From: Prevotellaceae bacterium
GTDB taxonomy: Bacteria > Bacteroidota > Bacteroidia > Bacteroidales > UBA932
Direction: 5' to 3'
NCBI GenBank assembly: GCA_031276235.1
Contig: JAISNL010000025.1
Span: 1-37,329, forward strand
Length of the DNA stretch: 37,329 bases
Part shown: one piece after another, positions 17,789 through 26,888 of the stretch
Numbering within the stretch: position 1 is the stretch's first letter
Layout of the letters: the number at the start of each line of letters is the position of its first letter
Made by a program: the position numbers and the translations under genes
The notes under the pieces: model-generated
The model's database searches: none
What the model saw: the letters and a program-made list of their open reading frames with translations, nothing else
What the model was told of the DNA's origin: nothing

Positions 17789-18655
17789 ATGGACGTGTCT
17801 ATAATTATAATAAGTTACAATACAAGGACATTGCTTAAACAATGCATCAAATCTGTGTTTGAAAAAACAGAAGATATTATATTTGAAGTTATAGTAGTTG
17901 ATAATGCTTCGGCAGATGGTTCTCAACAAATGATAAGAGGCGAATTTCCAAATGTAAAACTTATTGAAAATATTGAAAATATCGGATTCGGACAGGCAAA
18001 TAATTTAGGGGCAAAATCAGCTGCAGGCAAGTATTTACTGCTACTCAATTCCGATACCGTTTTACTCAACAATGCCGTAAAAATACTCTTTGACTTTATA
18101 ACTAAAAATGCAAACGTTGCAATTTGCGGAGGAAATTTATTTGACGAAAACAAAAAACCTGCACATTCATATTCCAAATTGCCATGTATTATGCAGGAAT
18201 TGAAAAGATTATTACTAATTCCCAATTTGAACAGCTTCAATTATACAGATAAACCTCAAAAAACAGGCTATATTACAGGCGCAGATTTAATGATAAGGGC
18301 AGATATTTTCAATCGTTTAAATGGTTTTGATTCTGATTTTTTTATGTATTACGAAGAATCGGAATTGACTTGTCGTGTAAAGCGAGAAGGATATGATGTT
18401 TACAGCGTTCCGCAAGCTGAAATTATGCACTTGGAAAAAAAATCATTTTCCGACAATGAGCGCAGATTAGGCATGATTTTTAAAAGTTGTAAGACATATT
18501 ACAAAAAGACACACGGCAAATTATATCGAATAATTGTAAACAGTATTATATTAATGATTATTATTTCTCGATTGATGGCATTTTCGCTTTTGTTTAATAA
18601 GAAAAAGATAAATTGCTGGAAATCCATATTAAAAATATATATTAATAAAAGTTAA
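17789..18655 (+). CDS. Glycosyltransferase family 2, rhamnosyltransferase-like
   Basis: The start is ATG at 17789 (288 aa, MDVSIIIISYNTRTLLKQCI); a TTG 39 nt upstream in frame is less likely. Motifs are VIVVDNASADGS (35-46), GFGQANNLGAK, LNSDT (86-90) at the DXD position, GADLMIRADIFNRLNGFD and FFMYYEESELTCRVKREGYD. This is the wbbL-like layout of rhamnosyl- and related transferases. A hydrophobic stretch near the C-terminus (IIVNSIILMIIISRLMAFSL) probably anchors it to the inner membrane. It lies 5 nt before the next gene. Confidence 0.88.
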   Translation: MDVSIIIISYNTRTLLKQCIKSVFEKTEDIIFEVIVVDNASADGSQQMIRGEFPNVKLIENIENIGFGQANNLGAKSAAGKYLLLLNSDTVLLNNAVKILFDFITKNANVAICGGNLFDENKKPAHSYSKLPCIMQELKRLLLIPNLNSFNYTDKPQKTGYITGADLMIRADIFNRLNGFDSDFFMYYEESELTCRVKREGYDVYSVPQAEIMHLEKKSFSDNERRLGMIFKSCKTYYKKTHGKLYRIIVNSIILMIIISRLMAFSLLFNKKKINCWKSILKIYINKS

Positions 18656-18659
18656 AACA

Positions 18660-19457
18660 ATGGCAATACCCAAAAAAATACACTGGTGCTGGCTAAGCGG
18701 AGAACCGCTGCCAAAAAAACTGCAAAAATGCGTGGATTCATGGAAAAAAATTATGCCTGATTACGAAATAATTCTTTGGGATAAACAAAGATTTAATATT
18801 CACAGCGTAAAATTTGTAGAAGATGCCTGTGCCGCACGTAAATGGGCATTCGCAGCAGATTATATACGAGTATATGCACTATATACGGAAGGCGGAATTT
18901 ATCTTGACTCGGATGTCAAAGTATTTAGACGATTTGACAAATTTTTACAACATTCGGCATTCAGCAGTATTGAACATCATTTCGGCACAAAAGTATGGAC
19001 AAACAGCCAAAAATACGGTTTCTCGTACAATGCTGTACAAGCCGCTGTGATTGGAGCAGAAAAAGGTAATGGATGGATAAAAAAGTGTATGGAACATTAT
19101 CAATCGGCAACTTTCAGTTTGCGAGAAGATGGTAGCGTAAACGTAGATACCAGCCCCGACATATTTGCACACTATGCGCACATACATTATGGATTCAAAT
19201 ACGATGAACATTACAACAAAATGCAGAAATTAACGGATGGCATTGTAATTTATCCGCAAAAGGTGTTTGCCTCTGCCTATACGGGCGCAACCCTAAACTC
19301 TTATGCTCTTCATTTATGCAATGCCTCGTGGTTGAAAAAATCTAATTCGTGGCTATACAAACTCGATGAAAAATTATGTACAAATTCACGATTTTTTGCC
19401 ATGTTGCATTATAAGATAAAACAGTTAGTAAGAAAAATATTCCCTGATGTAATTTAA
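18660..19457 (+). CDS. DXD-containing sugar transferase (Gly_transf_sug / OCH1-like capsular transferase)
   Basis: The 265-aa protein begins IPKKIHWCWLSGEPLPKKL and has PDYEIILWDK, KWAFAADYIRVYALYTEGGI and the DXD metal site YLDSDVKV (81-88). These are the hallmarks of family PF04488 and its capsular-polysaccharide members, which transfer mannose, galactose or related sugars. The protein is full length for such bacterial enzymes. It is the last gene of the cassette, with a strong hairpin about 200 nt downstream. Confidence 0.85.
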   Translation: MAIPKKIHWCWLSGEPLPKKLQKCVDSWKKIMPDYEIILWDKQRFNIHSVKFVEDACAARKWAFAADYIRVYALYTEGGIYLDSDVKVFRRFDKFLQHSAFSSIEHHFGTKVWTNSQKYGFSYNAVQAAVIGAEKGNGWIKKCMEHYQSATFSLREDGSVNVDTSPDIFAHYAHIHYGFKYDEHYNKMQKLTDGIVIYPQKVFASAYTGATLNSYALHLCNASWLKKSNSWLYKLDEKLCTNSRFFAMLHYKIKQLVRKIFPDVI

Positions 19458-19471
19458 ATTACCGTAAAACC

Positions 19472-19511
19472 GTTGACAGTTGAGAATGTAGAAGCGAAAA
19501 ATTTTTCGCCC
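19472..19511. repeat. 40-bp direct repeat, right of the glycan cassette
   Basis: Partner of 14123-14162 in the same orientation, four differences by hand alignment, ending in GCGAAAAATTTTTCGCCC. The two copies bracket exactly the six-gene glycan cassette. Confidence 0.85.
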
Positions 19512-19663
19512 ATATGTTATTTTTCTATATTGCGCGGCATTGCGAAGGCTTTAGCCTGAAGCAGTCCCCGCATCCAAGAATCCCAAATAGAATTAGGCGC
19601 ATACGAAGTAAATTACAATTTTGAATGTAATTGCGAGTAGTGAATAAATAAATAAGGAAATAT

Positions 19664-19702
19664 AAAACATCCCGCACAAGTTGCATTTGTGCGGGATGTT
19701 TT
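19664..19702 (+). terminator. Strong hairpin, probable terminator of the glycan cassette
   Basis: AAAACATCCCGCACAA (19664-19679) is perfectly complementary to TTGTGCGGGATGTTTT (19687-19702), with a 7-nt loop. The stem ends in TTTT on the + side (and AAAA on the other), so it can work in both directions. It is the most stable simple hairpin I see in the window. Confidence 0.85.
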
Positions 19703-19946
19703 ATTTGTTGGCGTATATTAGAAGAATGTGTGTTTCTATGGAATTATCAACTATGTAGTTTTGGCAAGGTTGTCACATTATAACTGATAACAGACAACTC
19801 TCATATTTATATAAATCCAAAATATCTTACCGCGGTTATTGCAGAATGATTTCTAATAACTTAAAAACTAAAAAATGAGCCTGAAAGTAACGCATATTCG
19901 GAGGTTTTTAGAAATTTCTGTAACATCATCATTCAAATACTTTTTA

Positions 19947-19954
19947 TACCTTTG
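19947..19954 (+). promoter_or_regulatory. Candidate -7 element of phoH
   Basis: TACCTTTG fits TAnnTTTG and lies 28 nt before the ATG at 19983. A TTTCTG around 19915-19920 is a weak -33 candidate. Confidence 0.5.
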
Positions 19955-19982
19955 CCATTGATATTAGAAATTAAAAAATTGA

Positions 19983-20975
19983 ATGGCAGATAAATTATTT
20001 ATCATCGAAGATGTTGATATTGTCAAGTTGTACGGAGCAAATAATGTAAACTATAATTTTATGGCTTCGCAGTTTCCAAAACTTAAAATTATTTCACGCG
20101 GTAAAGAACTCCGTGTTATCGGCGATGATGCCGAAATCATGCGTTTTGAAAATAAATTAAATATTATAATCGAATATTTAGAGCATCACCAAAATTTGAA
20201 AGAATCGGAATTGTCGGACATTTTTTTGAAAAACGAAAGTTTTGACAATACTGCGCCTGACATAATAGTTTACGGAAATAACGGGCGAATAATTCGCGCA
20301 CGAACCGCAAACCAGCGCAAACTTGTAGAACTTTACAAAGAAAACGATTTGCTGTTTGCCGTTGGTCCCGCAGGTTCGGGAAAAACTTACACGGCAATAG
20401 CGCTTGCCGTTTGTGCGTTGCGCAATAAAGAAGTTCGTAAAATTATTCTTACCAGACCGGCTGTGGAGGCAGGAGAAAGACTCGGATTTTTGCCGGGCGA
20501 TTTCAAAGAAAAACTCGACCCCTATCTGCAACCTTTGTACGATGCGCTCAACGACATGATACCGCAACGCAAACTCCAAACATACATCGAAGACGGAACT
20601 GTACAAATTGCTCCGCTTGCATATATGCGCGGACGCACGCTTGACAATGCATTTGTTATACTTGATGAAGCGCAAAATACAACGCTGAACCAAATAAAAA
20701 TGTTTCTTACGCGAATGGGATGCAATGCAAAATTTATTGTAACAGGAGATATTACTCAAATTGATTTGCCATGCAAAAACGATTCTGGATTGCTGAAAAT
20801 TCGCAAAATACTTGAAAATGTAAAAAATATAGGATTCATTGATTTTGATAATACCGATATAATAAGACATCCGTTAGTGAAAACAATTATCAGCGCATTT
20901 GAAAAAAACGAAGAAAATAATATAAAACATAATAAATATAAAAATGATGAAAGCAACAGTAAAAACAGAATTTAA
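19983..20975 (+). CDS. phoH: PhoH family ATPase / RNA-handling protein
   Basis: The 330-aa protein has an N-terminal KH-like region (about 15-75), then the PhoH ATPase core. Walker A is GPAGSGKT (128-135), followed by [39 protein letters not shown] (Walker B around 224-231) and [13 protein letters not shown]. PhoH proteins are cytoplasmic P-loop NTPases linked to RNA metabolism and ribosome-associated functions; their precise reaction is not settled. The length is normal. The 3' end overlaps purC by about 30 nt, so the two genes are probably co-transcribed and coupled. Confidence 0.9.
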   Translation: MADKLFIIEDVDIVKLYGANNVNYNFMASQFPKLKIISRGKELRVIGDDAEIMRFENKLNIIIEYLEHHQNLKESELSDIFLKNESFDNTAPDIIVYGNNGRIIRARTANQRKLVELYKENDLLFAVGPAGSGKTYTAIALAVCALRNKEVRKIILTRPAVEAGERLGFLPGDFKEKLDPYLQPLYDALNDMIPQRKLQTYIEDGTVQIAPLAYMRGRTLDNAFVILDEAQNTTLNQIKMFLTRMGCNAKFIVTGDITQIDLPCKNDSGLLKIRKILENVKNIGFIDFDNTDIIRHPLVKTIISAFEKNEENNIKHNKYKNDESNSKNRI

Positions 20976-21900
20976 TTTTGCAAAACAAACAGGCAAATAC
21001 ACAGGAAAAGTACGCGATGTATATACAATTGCCGATGATATTTTGGTAATGATTGTTACCGACAGAATTTCGGCATTTGACGTTGTACTGCCCAAAGGAA
21101 TTCCATATAAAGGGCAAGTATTGAACCAAATAGCATCAAAGTTTTTGGACATAACGGCTGATATTGTTCCTAACTGGAAAATAGCATCGCCCGACCCGAT
21201 AGTAACCGTAGGCTACAAATGCACGCCGTTTCCTGTAGAAATGATAGTTCGCGGTTATATTACAGGAAGCGCATGGAGAGCGTACAAATCGGGAAGCCGC
21301 GAAATTTGCGGAGTGAAAATTCCAGACGGAATGTGTGAAAATCAACGATTCGAAACGCCTATAATAACCCCAACAACCAAAGCCGAACTCGGAACACACG
21401 ACGAAGATATTTCGCGTGAAGACATTATTTCAAAAGGTTTAATTTCGGAAAAAGATTATTCTCAACTCGAAAAAATAGCGCTCGCCTTGTTTGAACGAGG
21501 CAGCGAAACAGCAAAAAAACAGGGACTCATACTCGTTGACACAAAATACGAATTTGGAAAACGCAACAACGAAATTTATCTGATAGATGAAATTCACACG
21601 CCCGATTCATCTCGATATTTTTATGCCGACAGTTACGACGAAAATTTCAAAAATCACTTGCCGCAACGTCAACTGTCAAAAGAATTTGTGCGCGAATGGC
21701 TGATGGAAAATAATTTTCAGGGCAGACATGGAGAGCAAGCGCCGGAAATGACCGACGAAATAGTGGCAAGCATAAGCAATCGCTATATAGAACTTTACGA
21801 AAAAATCACCGGCGAGCAATTCAGGCAGACCGAATATACAGATGATATCTACGTCCGCATAGAAGAAAATATAAAAAACATGCTGGCGAGGCTTATGTAA
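20944..21900 (+). CDS. purC: Phosphoribosylaminoimidazole-succinocarboxamide synthase
   Basis: The 318-aa enzyme joins CAIR and aspartate with ATP to give SAICAR in purine synthesis. Family features are [29 protein letters not shown] at the N-terminus (GKVRD phosphate loop), [20 protein letters not shown] and VDTKYEFG. The length fits the long form used by Bacteroidetes and eukaryote-like enzymes. Start ATG at 20944 (a second ATG follows directly at 20947); both lie inside phoH, giving an overlap of 29-32 nt. No later start is possible without losing the GKVRD loop. Confidence 0.95.
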   Translation: MMKATVKTEFNFAKQTGKYTGKVRDVYTIADDILVMIVTDRISAFDVVLPKGIPYKGQVLNQIASKFLDITADIVPNWKIASPDPIVTVGYKCTPFPVEMIVRGYITGSAWRAYKSGSREICGVKIPDGMCENQRFETPIITPTTKAELGTHDEDISREDIISKGLISEKDYSQLEKIALALFERGSETAKKQGLILVDTKYEFGKRNNEIYLIDEIHTPDSSRYFYADSYDENFKNHLPQRQLSKEFVREWLMENNFQGRHGEQAPEMTDEIVASISNRYIELYEKITGEQFRQTEYTDDIYVRIEENIKNMLARLM

Positions 21901-21938
21901 ATTATTATGTACCTTTCGGGTTCGCAATGACGCTGCAT

Positions 21939-21978
21939 GGTTGCAACATGATACAGTGGATGTTGCTGCCGTTTTTTT
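21939..21978 (+). terminator. Probable purC terminator
   Basis: GCAACAT (21943-21949) pairs with ATGTTGC (21960-21966), extended by GGT/GCC pairs outside one mismatch, then TGCCG and seven Ts (21972-21978). It lies between the convergent purC and KamA-family genes and slightly overlaps the end of the latter. The stem is built on a remnant of the ATTGCGA-type intergenic repeat (TTCGCAATGACGCTGCATGG). Confidence 0.65.
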
Positions 21979-23302
21979 ATTCAAACAGCAAATCACATTT
22001 TGTATGTAAATTATATGGCTGTTTTTCAAAAAAGAAATGCTCTTCTCCAAAAGCAGGTTTCAGCTGATTGAACCATGTGGCTTTAGAATCATATCGGGCA
22101 AAAAACGGAATATCAACCCATTTTGGATTGCGTCCCTGCAAAAAGCGAAGAACAAAAATCTTTTCGCCTTTGATTTCCTGAATTCCAAGAACCTGTATTT
22201 TCCCTGCAAGGTCGCTCATACTCGGACCGCGCACAGTGCGACATATTCCACTCACATTACGGTATGCTTTTCTGTATATTTCCCAGCATTTTTCAAGAGG
22301 CAATTCAAAATAATGTTTTGCGCCAGTATCGCGCGGAATAAACATGTAATAAGGAATACATCCCAAATCTACCTGTTTGCGCCACATTTGCGACCAAAGT
22401 TCAGGTTTGTCATTGATGTGATTGAGTACGGGAGATTGCGTTCTTATTTGCGCTCCCGTATTGAGTATGCGCTGTATGGCTTGCCGTACGGCTTGTGTCG
22501 ATAGTTCTACAGGATGATTGAAATGCGCCTGTATAGAAAGATTTTTACCTGATGCGTTTATCTGCTCAAACAGTTTGATTATATCGTCGCTGTCTTTGTC
22601 GGTAAGGTAGCGGTAAGGATAATAACTTAGAGATTTTGTTCCTATGCGTATTGTATGAATATGATTAAATTCTTTTTGAAACAAAGGTCGAATGTACATT
22701 GCCAGCATTTCTGCCGACATTACCATAGGGTCGCCGCCGGTGAACAGTATATCGGTTACTTCCTTGTGCACTTTCAGATATTTCAACAGCAAATCTGCCT
22801 CTTTCATCGCAAATTTAAATTCGTTCATTCCTGAAAACTGAGGCCAGCGGAAACAAAATGTGCAATAAGCATGGCAAGTTTGTCCCTGACTCGGGAAAAA
22901 CAGTATGGTTTCTGGATATTTATGCTGAATTCCTTTCAGTTTTATTTCGCCCAGATACGGCACATTATGTTCCTGCCCTGCAGGATTGGGATTAAGCGTC
23001 AGACGTATTCGCTTTACAACTTCGTCGATAATCTGTTTGTCTGCAGTTTCGTTCACAAGTTTTTGCACAACATCATAATGCCGTTTGCGCAACATTCCGC
23101 GGCGTGGAAAATTTAGCGTAAACACAGGATCGGTATCGGTATTGTCCCAATCTATCAATTCGTTTATGACATAGTTATTTGTCTTAAATGGTAAAACGCG
23201 TCCTACAATTTCTATATCTTTTATTATTTCGTCTGACAAATGCGATATTTGAGGAATAGTTCTGAAATTATGCAGCGAATATGATTTTATAATTTTTTCC
23301 AT
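21977..23302 (-). CDS. KamA-family radical SAM protein (lysine 2,3-aminomutase-like)
   Basis: The 441-aa protein carries the radical SAM cluster motif C143-x3-C147-x2-C150 (CHAYCTFC), the GGDP motif (LFTGGDPMVMSAEML) that binds the SAM amino group, and a later VRGPSMSDLAGKIQV segment. The lysine in that last segment aligns with the PLP-binding lysine of KamA (GGGKIP in the classical enzyme). It therefore probably uses a [4Fe-4S] cluster, SAM and PLP for a 1,2-amino shift, but the core around the PLP lysine differs from true lysine 2,3-aminomutase. The substrate is not certain: it could be an amino acid or the EF-P lysine (EpmB-like role). No lysine fermentation genes are nearby. Confidence 0.82.
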   Translation of the reverse strand: MEKIIKSYSLHNFRTIPQISHLSDEIIKDIEIVGRVLPFKTNNYVINELIDWDNTDTDPVFTLNFPRRGMLRKRHYDVVQKLVNETADKQIIDEVVKRIRLTLNPNPAGQEHNVPYLGEIKLKGIQHKYPETILFFPSQGQTCHAYCTFCFRWPQFSGMNEFKFAMKEADLLLKYLKVHKEVTDILFTGGDPMVMSAEMLAMYIRPLFQKEFNHIHTIRIGTKSLSYYPYRYLTDKDSDDIIKLFEQINASGKNLSIQAHFNHPVELSTQAVRQAIQRILNTGAQIRTQSPVLNHINDKPELWSQMWRKQVDLGCIPYYMFIPRDTGAKHYFELPLEKCWEIYRKAYRNVSGICRTVRGPSMSDLAGKIQVLGIQEIKGEKIFVLRFLQGRNPKWVDIPFFARYDSKATWFNQLKPAFGEEHFFFEKQPYNLHTKCDLLFE

Positions 23303-23473
23303 AATTATTTTGATATTAATGGTTATTTAATTTCGGTAAAATTATAAAAAAAATATTAAGACTCAAAACATTTATGATATTTTTTGAAAATTTGAAGATT
23401 AAATATCTGAATGTCGCTTTGTTTAGAGATGAAAAATAAATCAAATGTAACAAACAAACCATAATCCAGCGAT

Positions 23474-23682
23474 TTAATCCGATACATATATGACAATTCA
23501 TAAATTTATACCGCAAAAAGCGTAGTCGTAAATTTATATCGAGACGAAAATAAATTTTCTCTTCGACAGACGTAAATTTCTGTCGAGACGCACGTAAATT
23601 TTCATCGAGACAAAAAAAATTTTTCATCGAGACGCACGTAAATTTCTATCGAAACAAAAATTTACGTCTGTCGAAGAGAAAA
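23474..23682. repeat. Short-unit dispersed repeat (TAAATTT...TCGAGAC family), copy 1, with 25-bp inverted ends
   Basis: TTAATCCGATACATATATG starts a block matching 34161-34370. It continues with four or more imperfect units of about 20-25 bp of the form CGTAAATTTCTRTCGAGACG. Within it TTTTCTCTTCGACAGACG (from 23555) and its exact complement ending at 23682 form a perfect 25-bp inverted repeat around 78 nt of units. Confidence 0.85.
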
Positions 23683-23869
23683 AACAACAGGCTGTTTCAA
23701 ACTGCGCTTGAGCATAAATTCTGACGGTTTCGATGCAGAGCAGTATCTGTTTTTCGGTAGCGCATACATTGTCGAATTAATGTAAGCCAAGTTCAAACAC
23801 TGGTAATATCATATATTGTATGATGATACAACAACGCAAAACCGTTGAAAGTTATTTTTTCACTCTTCT

Positions 23870-23970
23870 GGATTGGCTGCGCCGAGCTTCGGTTGCTTCA
23901 CCCTTCGGGTTAGCAATGACGCCTAAAAGAAGCAGCGCGTCTTTGCGAGCGTTGACGAAGCAATCCTGAT
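23870..23970. repeat. Palindromic intergenic repeat, diverged copy
   Basis: CTTCTGGATTGGCTGCGCCG, TTAGCAATGACGCC, then GACGAAGCAATCCTGATT: the two outer arms of the ATTGCGAGGAGC family with a rearranged centre. It is preceded by GTTGAAAGTTATTTTT, as at 10250. Confidence 0.6.
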
Positions 23971-24232
23971 TATTTGTTTATTCATTATTATCGGAACTGT
24001 ATCAAAAGCATGCAGATGACGCAAATCGGACAGATTTTCGCAGATTTCAGTATGCACATGATTCCTCTTTGTCGTTGATTCTTTATGCAGCAAAAATTTG
24101 CGTTCATCCGTAAAATCTGTGTTATCTGCGTGTAATGACTTTTGAGATACAACCACTCACGGCAAAACGTCTTTGCGAATCAACTACGCAACGCAAAAAA
24201 TAAATATTAGAATATGTATCAAATTTTTTTTA

Positions 24233-24240
24233 TATCTTTG
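24233..24240 (+). promoter_or_regulatory. Candidate -7 element of the phosphorylase operon
   Basis: TATCTTTG fits TAnnTTTG and lies 31 nt before the ATG at 24272. No clear -33 element. Confidence 0.5.
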
Positions 24241-24271
24241 AAACTTTAATACTAATATAATTTTATAAATT

Positions 24272-25147
24272 ATGAGACGAATTGAAGAATCGGAATTGAT
24301 TATAAACGCAGATGGCAGCATATTTCATTTGCATTTGAAACCGGAACAAATTGCTGATACGGTTTTGCTTGTGGGCGATCCCGGACGTGTGGAAATGATT
24401 GCGGCTTATTTTGATAATATTGAATTTTCGACGGCAAACCGCGAATTTGTTACATCAACAGGAACTTATAGAAACAAACGAATAACCGTTTTATCAACAG
24501 GCATAGGCACAGACAATATTGATATTGTTGTTACCGAACTTGACGCTCTTGCAAATATAGATTTTGAAACCCGTACCGAAAAACAAACTCACAAAACGCT
24601 TAATCTTATACGGCTTGGAACATCTGGTTCGATTCAACCTGAAATCTCAATCGGAAACTTCGTAGCATCACATATTTCGATAGGATTTGACGGATTGTTG
24701 AATTATTATGCTAACCGCGATAATATTTCATTGCTTGACTTTGAATCTGCATTTCTGAAACACATGAACTGGTACGACAAACTTCCTGTGCCATATTTTG
24801 TTGAAGCATCGCCAAAACTTATAAAACTTTTCGAAGATTCTACCACCGAAGGAATGACTGTTTCCGCTCCGGGATTTTACGGACCGCAAGGCAGAGTTTT
24901 GCGATTGCCGCTATGGAAAGCCGACCAGAACGAATTGATTGAAAAATTTGAATACAAAAATAAAAAAATCACAAATTTTGAAATGGAAGGTTCGGCAATT
25001 GCAGGTTTGTCAAAACTTTTGGGACACGAAGCCATCACAATATGCACTGTCATTGCAAACCGCACAAACAAAACGGCGCTTGCCGATTATAAAAACAGCG
25101 TGCGCAAAATGATTGAAATGGCGCTTGAAAAAATATGGACTTTATAA
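24272..25147 (+). CDS. Nucleoside phosphorylase, probably uridine phosphorylase type
   Basis: The 291-aa protein belongs to the PNP/UDP phosphorylase family. It has LLVGDPGRVEMIAAYFD (phosphate loop), VLSTGIGTDNIDIVVTELDAL, LIRLGTSGSIQPEISIGNFV and NFEMEGSAIAGLSKLLGHEA, where the E-M-E residues contact the ribose. It splits nucleosides with phosphate to give base and ribose 1-phosphate for salvage. The length fits the longer Bacteroidetes uridine-phosphorylase-like group, but base preference cannot be proven. It is first of a same-strand series with YqeY, MalY and WbqC. Confidence 0.87.
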   Translation: MRRIEESELIINADGSIFHLHLKPEQIADTVLLVGDPGRVEMIAAYFDNIEFSTANREFVTSTGTYRNKRITVLSTGIGTDNIDIVVTELDALANIDFETRTEKQTHKTLNLIRLGTSGSIQPEISIGNFVASHISIGFDGLLNYYANRDNISLLDFESAFLKHMNWYDKLPVPYFVEASPKLIKLFEDSTTEGMTVSAPGFYGPQGRVLRLPLWKADQNELIEKFEYKNKKITNFEMEGSAIAGLSKLLGHEAITICTVIANRTNKTALADYKNSVRKMIEMALEKIWTL

Positions 25148-25193
25148 AATTTATTAAATAAAAATAATCTTAATATATAAAAACAATAATATC

Positions 25194-25640
25194 ATGAGTT
25201 TGGAACAAACAGTAAACAACGACATTAAAACCGCAATGCTTGCAAAAGACAAATTGCGCCTCGAAACATTACGGTCGATAAAAGCAGGAATTTTACTTGC
25301 CAAAACCGCCGAAAATGCAACCGAAATAACCGAAGAATTTGAAATAAAAATGTTGCAGAAAATGACAAAACAGCGCAAAGAATCGGCTGATATTTACAAA
25401 AGTCAAAATCGTCCCGAACTTGCCGAAAAAGAACTTGCCGAAGCCGAAATAATTGAACAGTATTTGCCAAAACAACTTTCGGAAGAAGAAATCACGGAAG
25501 TTTTGAAAAAAATTATTGCCGACACAGGCGCAACTTCTGCAAAAGATATGGGAAAAGTTATGAGCGCAGCAAACAAACAACTTGCAGGAAAAGCAGATGG
25601 ACGACTGATTGCAGAAACGGTAAAAAAACTTTTAGCCTGA
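25194..25640 (+). CDS. yqeY: GatB/YqeY domain protein
   Basis: The 148-aa protein is a complete stand-alone YqeY: helical MSLEQTVNNDIKTAMLAKDK, LRLETLRSIKAGIL, KMTKQRKESADIYKSQNRPE and EIIEQYLPKQLSEEEI, ending in the small tail domain (TSAKDMGKVMSAANKQLAGK) that resembles the tRNA-binding tail of GatB. It is thought to act in tRNA-dependent amidation or tRNA contact, but its role is not firmly known. It lies 46 nt after the phosphorylase gene. Confidence 0.92.
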   Translation: MSLEQTVNNDIKTAMLAKDKLRLETLRSIKAGILLAKTAENATEITEEFEIKMLQKMTKQRKESADIYKSQNRPELAEKELAEAEIIEQYLPKQLSEEEITEVLKKIIADTGATSAKDMGKVMSAANKQLAGKADGRLIAETVKKLLA

Positions 25641-25705
25641 ATTGCGCCAATCATTATTACGAGAAACGCGGTTATTTAACATTGTAAATAAATTAACAAA
25701 CAATT

Positions 25706-26887
25706 ATGAAATATAACTTTGATGAAATTGTTGAACGCCGCAATACAAATTGCGAAAAATACGACAAATGCGAAGCAATATTCGGAACAGACGACCTCCT
25801 TCCTCTTTGGGTCGCCGATATGGATTTCAAAGTTGCCGAACCAATATTGAATGTTTTGCGCACACGCACCGAACATCAAATTTTCGGATACACATTTCAA
25901 GGCGAATCTTATTTTGAATCCATAATCAACTGGCAAAAACGGAGAAACAGATGGACAATAAAAAAAGAATGGATAAAGCATTGTCCCGGAGTTGTACCCG
26001 GACTCAACTTTGCCGTGCAAACATTGACAAACGAAGGCGACAAGGTAGTTATAATGCCGCCTGTTTATTCTCCATTTTTTACTGCCGCAACAGAAAATAA
26101 TCGCATACTTGTTGAAAATAATCTTAAACATGATGGACTTGACTATTTCATTGATTATGACGATTTGAACGAAAAACTGAAAGACGCAGCGATGCTGATT
26201 TTTTGCAATCCTCACAATCCCGTGGGGCGTGTTTGGCGGCGCGATGAACTTGAAAAAGTTGCAGAATTATGTATAAAACATAAAACAGTAATAGTGAGCG
26301 ATGAAGTTCATTCCGATTTGATTTTTGCTCCGCATAAACACATTCCAATAGCAACTCTGTCGCCAGAAATTGATGATTTGTGTCTTACGTTTTTTGCTCC
26401 AAGTAAAACATTCAACATTGCAGGATTTGCAACGGCAGTGGCTGTCGCTTCAAATGAAAATATTCGCAATGCTTTCTGGTCGATTATAAAAAGGCTGCAT
26501 CTTACGGATGGAAACATAAGCGGAACAGTAGCTCTTGAAGCCGCTTACAACTATGGCGAAGAATGGCTCGAACAAATGCTCGAATATATTTCGGAAAATG
26601 CAAAGGCTGTTGTTGACTTTTTTGAAAAAAATATTCCATCAATAAAAACAAAACATCCAGAAAGCACGTTTTTGCAATGGATAGATTTCAGCGCTTTGAA
26701 TCTTACTCAAAACGAACTGGTAAATTTTTTGATAAAAGATGCCAAGGTAGGATTGAACGACGGCGCGTCTTTCTCCAAAACCGAAGGAACAGGATTTATG
26801 AGATTAAATATCGCCTGCTCGCGCTATATAATTACAGAAGCCTTAAACCGTATTCTGGCTGCATACAATAATTTGCAGTTGCGTTAA
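25706..26887 (+). CDS. patB: MalY/PatB-family PLP aminotransferase / cystathionine beta-lyase
   Basis: The 393-aa fold-type I PLP enzyme has LLPLWVADMDFKVAEPI near the N-terminus, typical of the MalY/PatB branch. It continues with CPGVVPGLNFAVQTLT, FCNPHNPVGRVW (167-178), VSDEVHSDL (D199 pairing with the pyridine nitrogen) and the cofactor lysine K234 in FAPSKTFNIAG. Members cleave cystathionine or cysteine conjugates (C-S lyase) or transaminate. A beta-lyase role in sulphur amino-acid metabolism is the default inference. It abuts WbqC with a 1-nt gap. Confidence 0.9.
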   Translation: MKYNFDEIVERRNTNCEKYDKCEAIFGTDDLLPLWVADMDFKVAEPILNVLRTRTEHQIFGYTFQGESYFESIINWQKRRNRWTIKKEWIKHCPGVVPGLNFAVQTLTNEGDKVVIMPPVYSPFFTAATENNRILVENNLKHDGLDYFIDYDDLNEKLKDAAMLIFCNPHNPVGRVWRRDELEKVAELCIKHKTVIVSDEVHSDLIFAPHKHIPIATLSPEIDDLCLTFFAPSKTFNIAGFATAVAVASNENIRNAFWSIIKRLHLTDGNISGTVALEAAYNYGEEWLEQMLEYISENAKAVVDFFEKNIPSIKTKHPESTFLQWIDFSALNLTQNELVNFLIKDAKVGLNDGASFSKTEGTGFMRLNIACSRYIITEALNRILAAYNNLQLR

Positions 26888-26888
26888 A

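Larger units (their letters stand above)
19458..19982. other. Gene-free stretch after the glycan cassette
   Basis: The 525 nt hold the right-hand 40-bp repeat, AT-rich sequence with a fragment like the ATTGCGA palindromic family (near 19538-19570), the hairpin at 19664-19702 and the phoH promoter. No coding region is supported. Confidence 0.7.
23303..24271. other. 969-nt gene-free region rich in repeats
   Basis: The region contains the short-unit repeat (23474-23682), a decayed palindromic repeat (about 23870-23970) and a stretch around 24010-24135. On the minus strand that stretch reads like the widespread repeat encoding NTDFTDERK-type peptides. Open frames at 23316-23627 and 23923-24156 on the minus strand only read through these repeats. 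The phosphorylase promoter is at its right end. Confidence 0.7.

Noticed and set aside
23316-23627. 103-codon open frame on the minus strand
   Set aside because: Its N-terminal part is the TCGAGAC repeat translated, and the remainder is low-complexity hydrophobic sequence with no family resemblance.
23555-23682. Possible CRISPR array
   Set aside because: The units are imperfect and contiguous, with no unique spacers of constant length, and there are no cas genes in the window.
23923-24156. 77-codon open frame encoding a NTDFTDERK-type peptide
   Set aside because: This peptide pattern is typical of a non-coding repeat often mis-annotated as protein in many genomes; no start signals are present.
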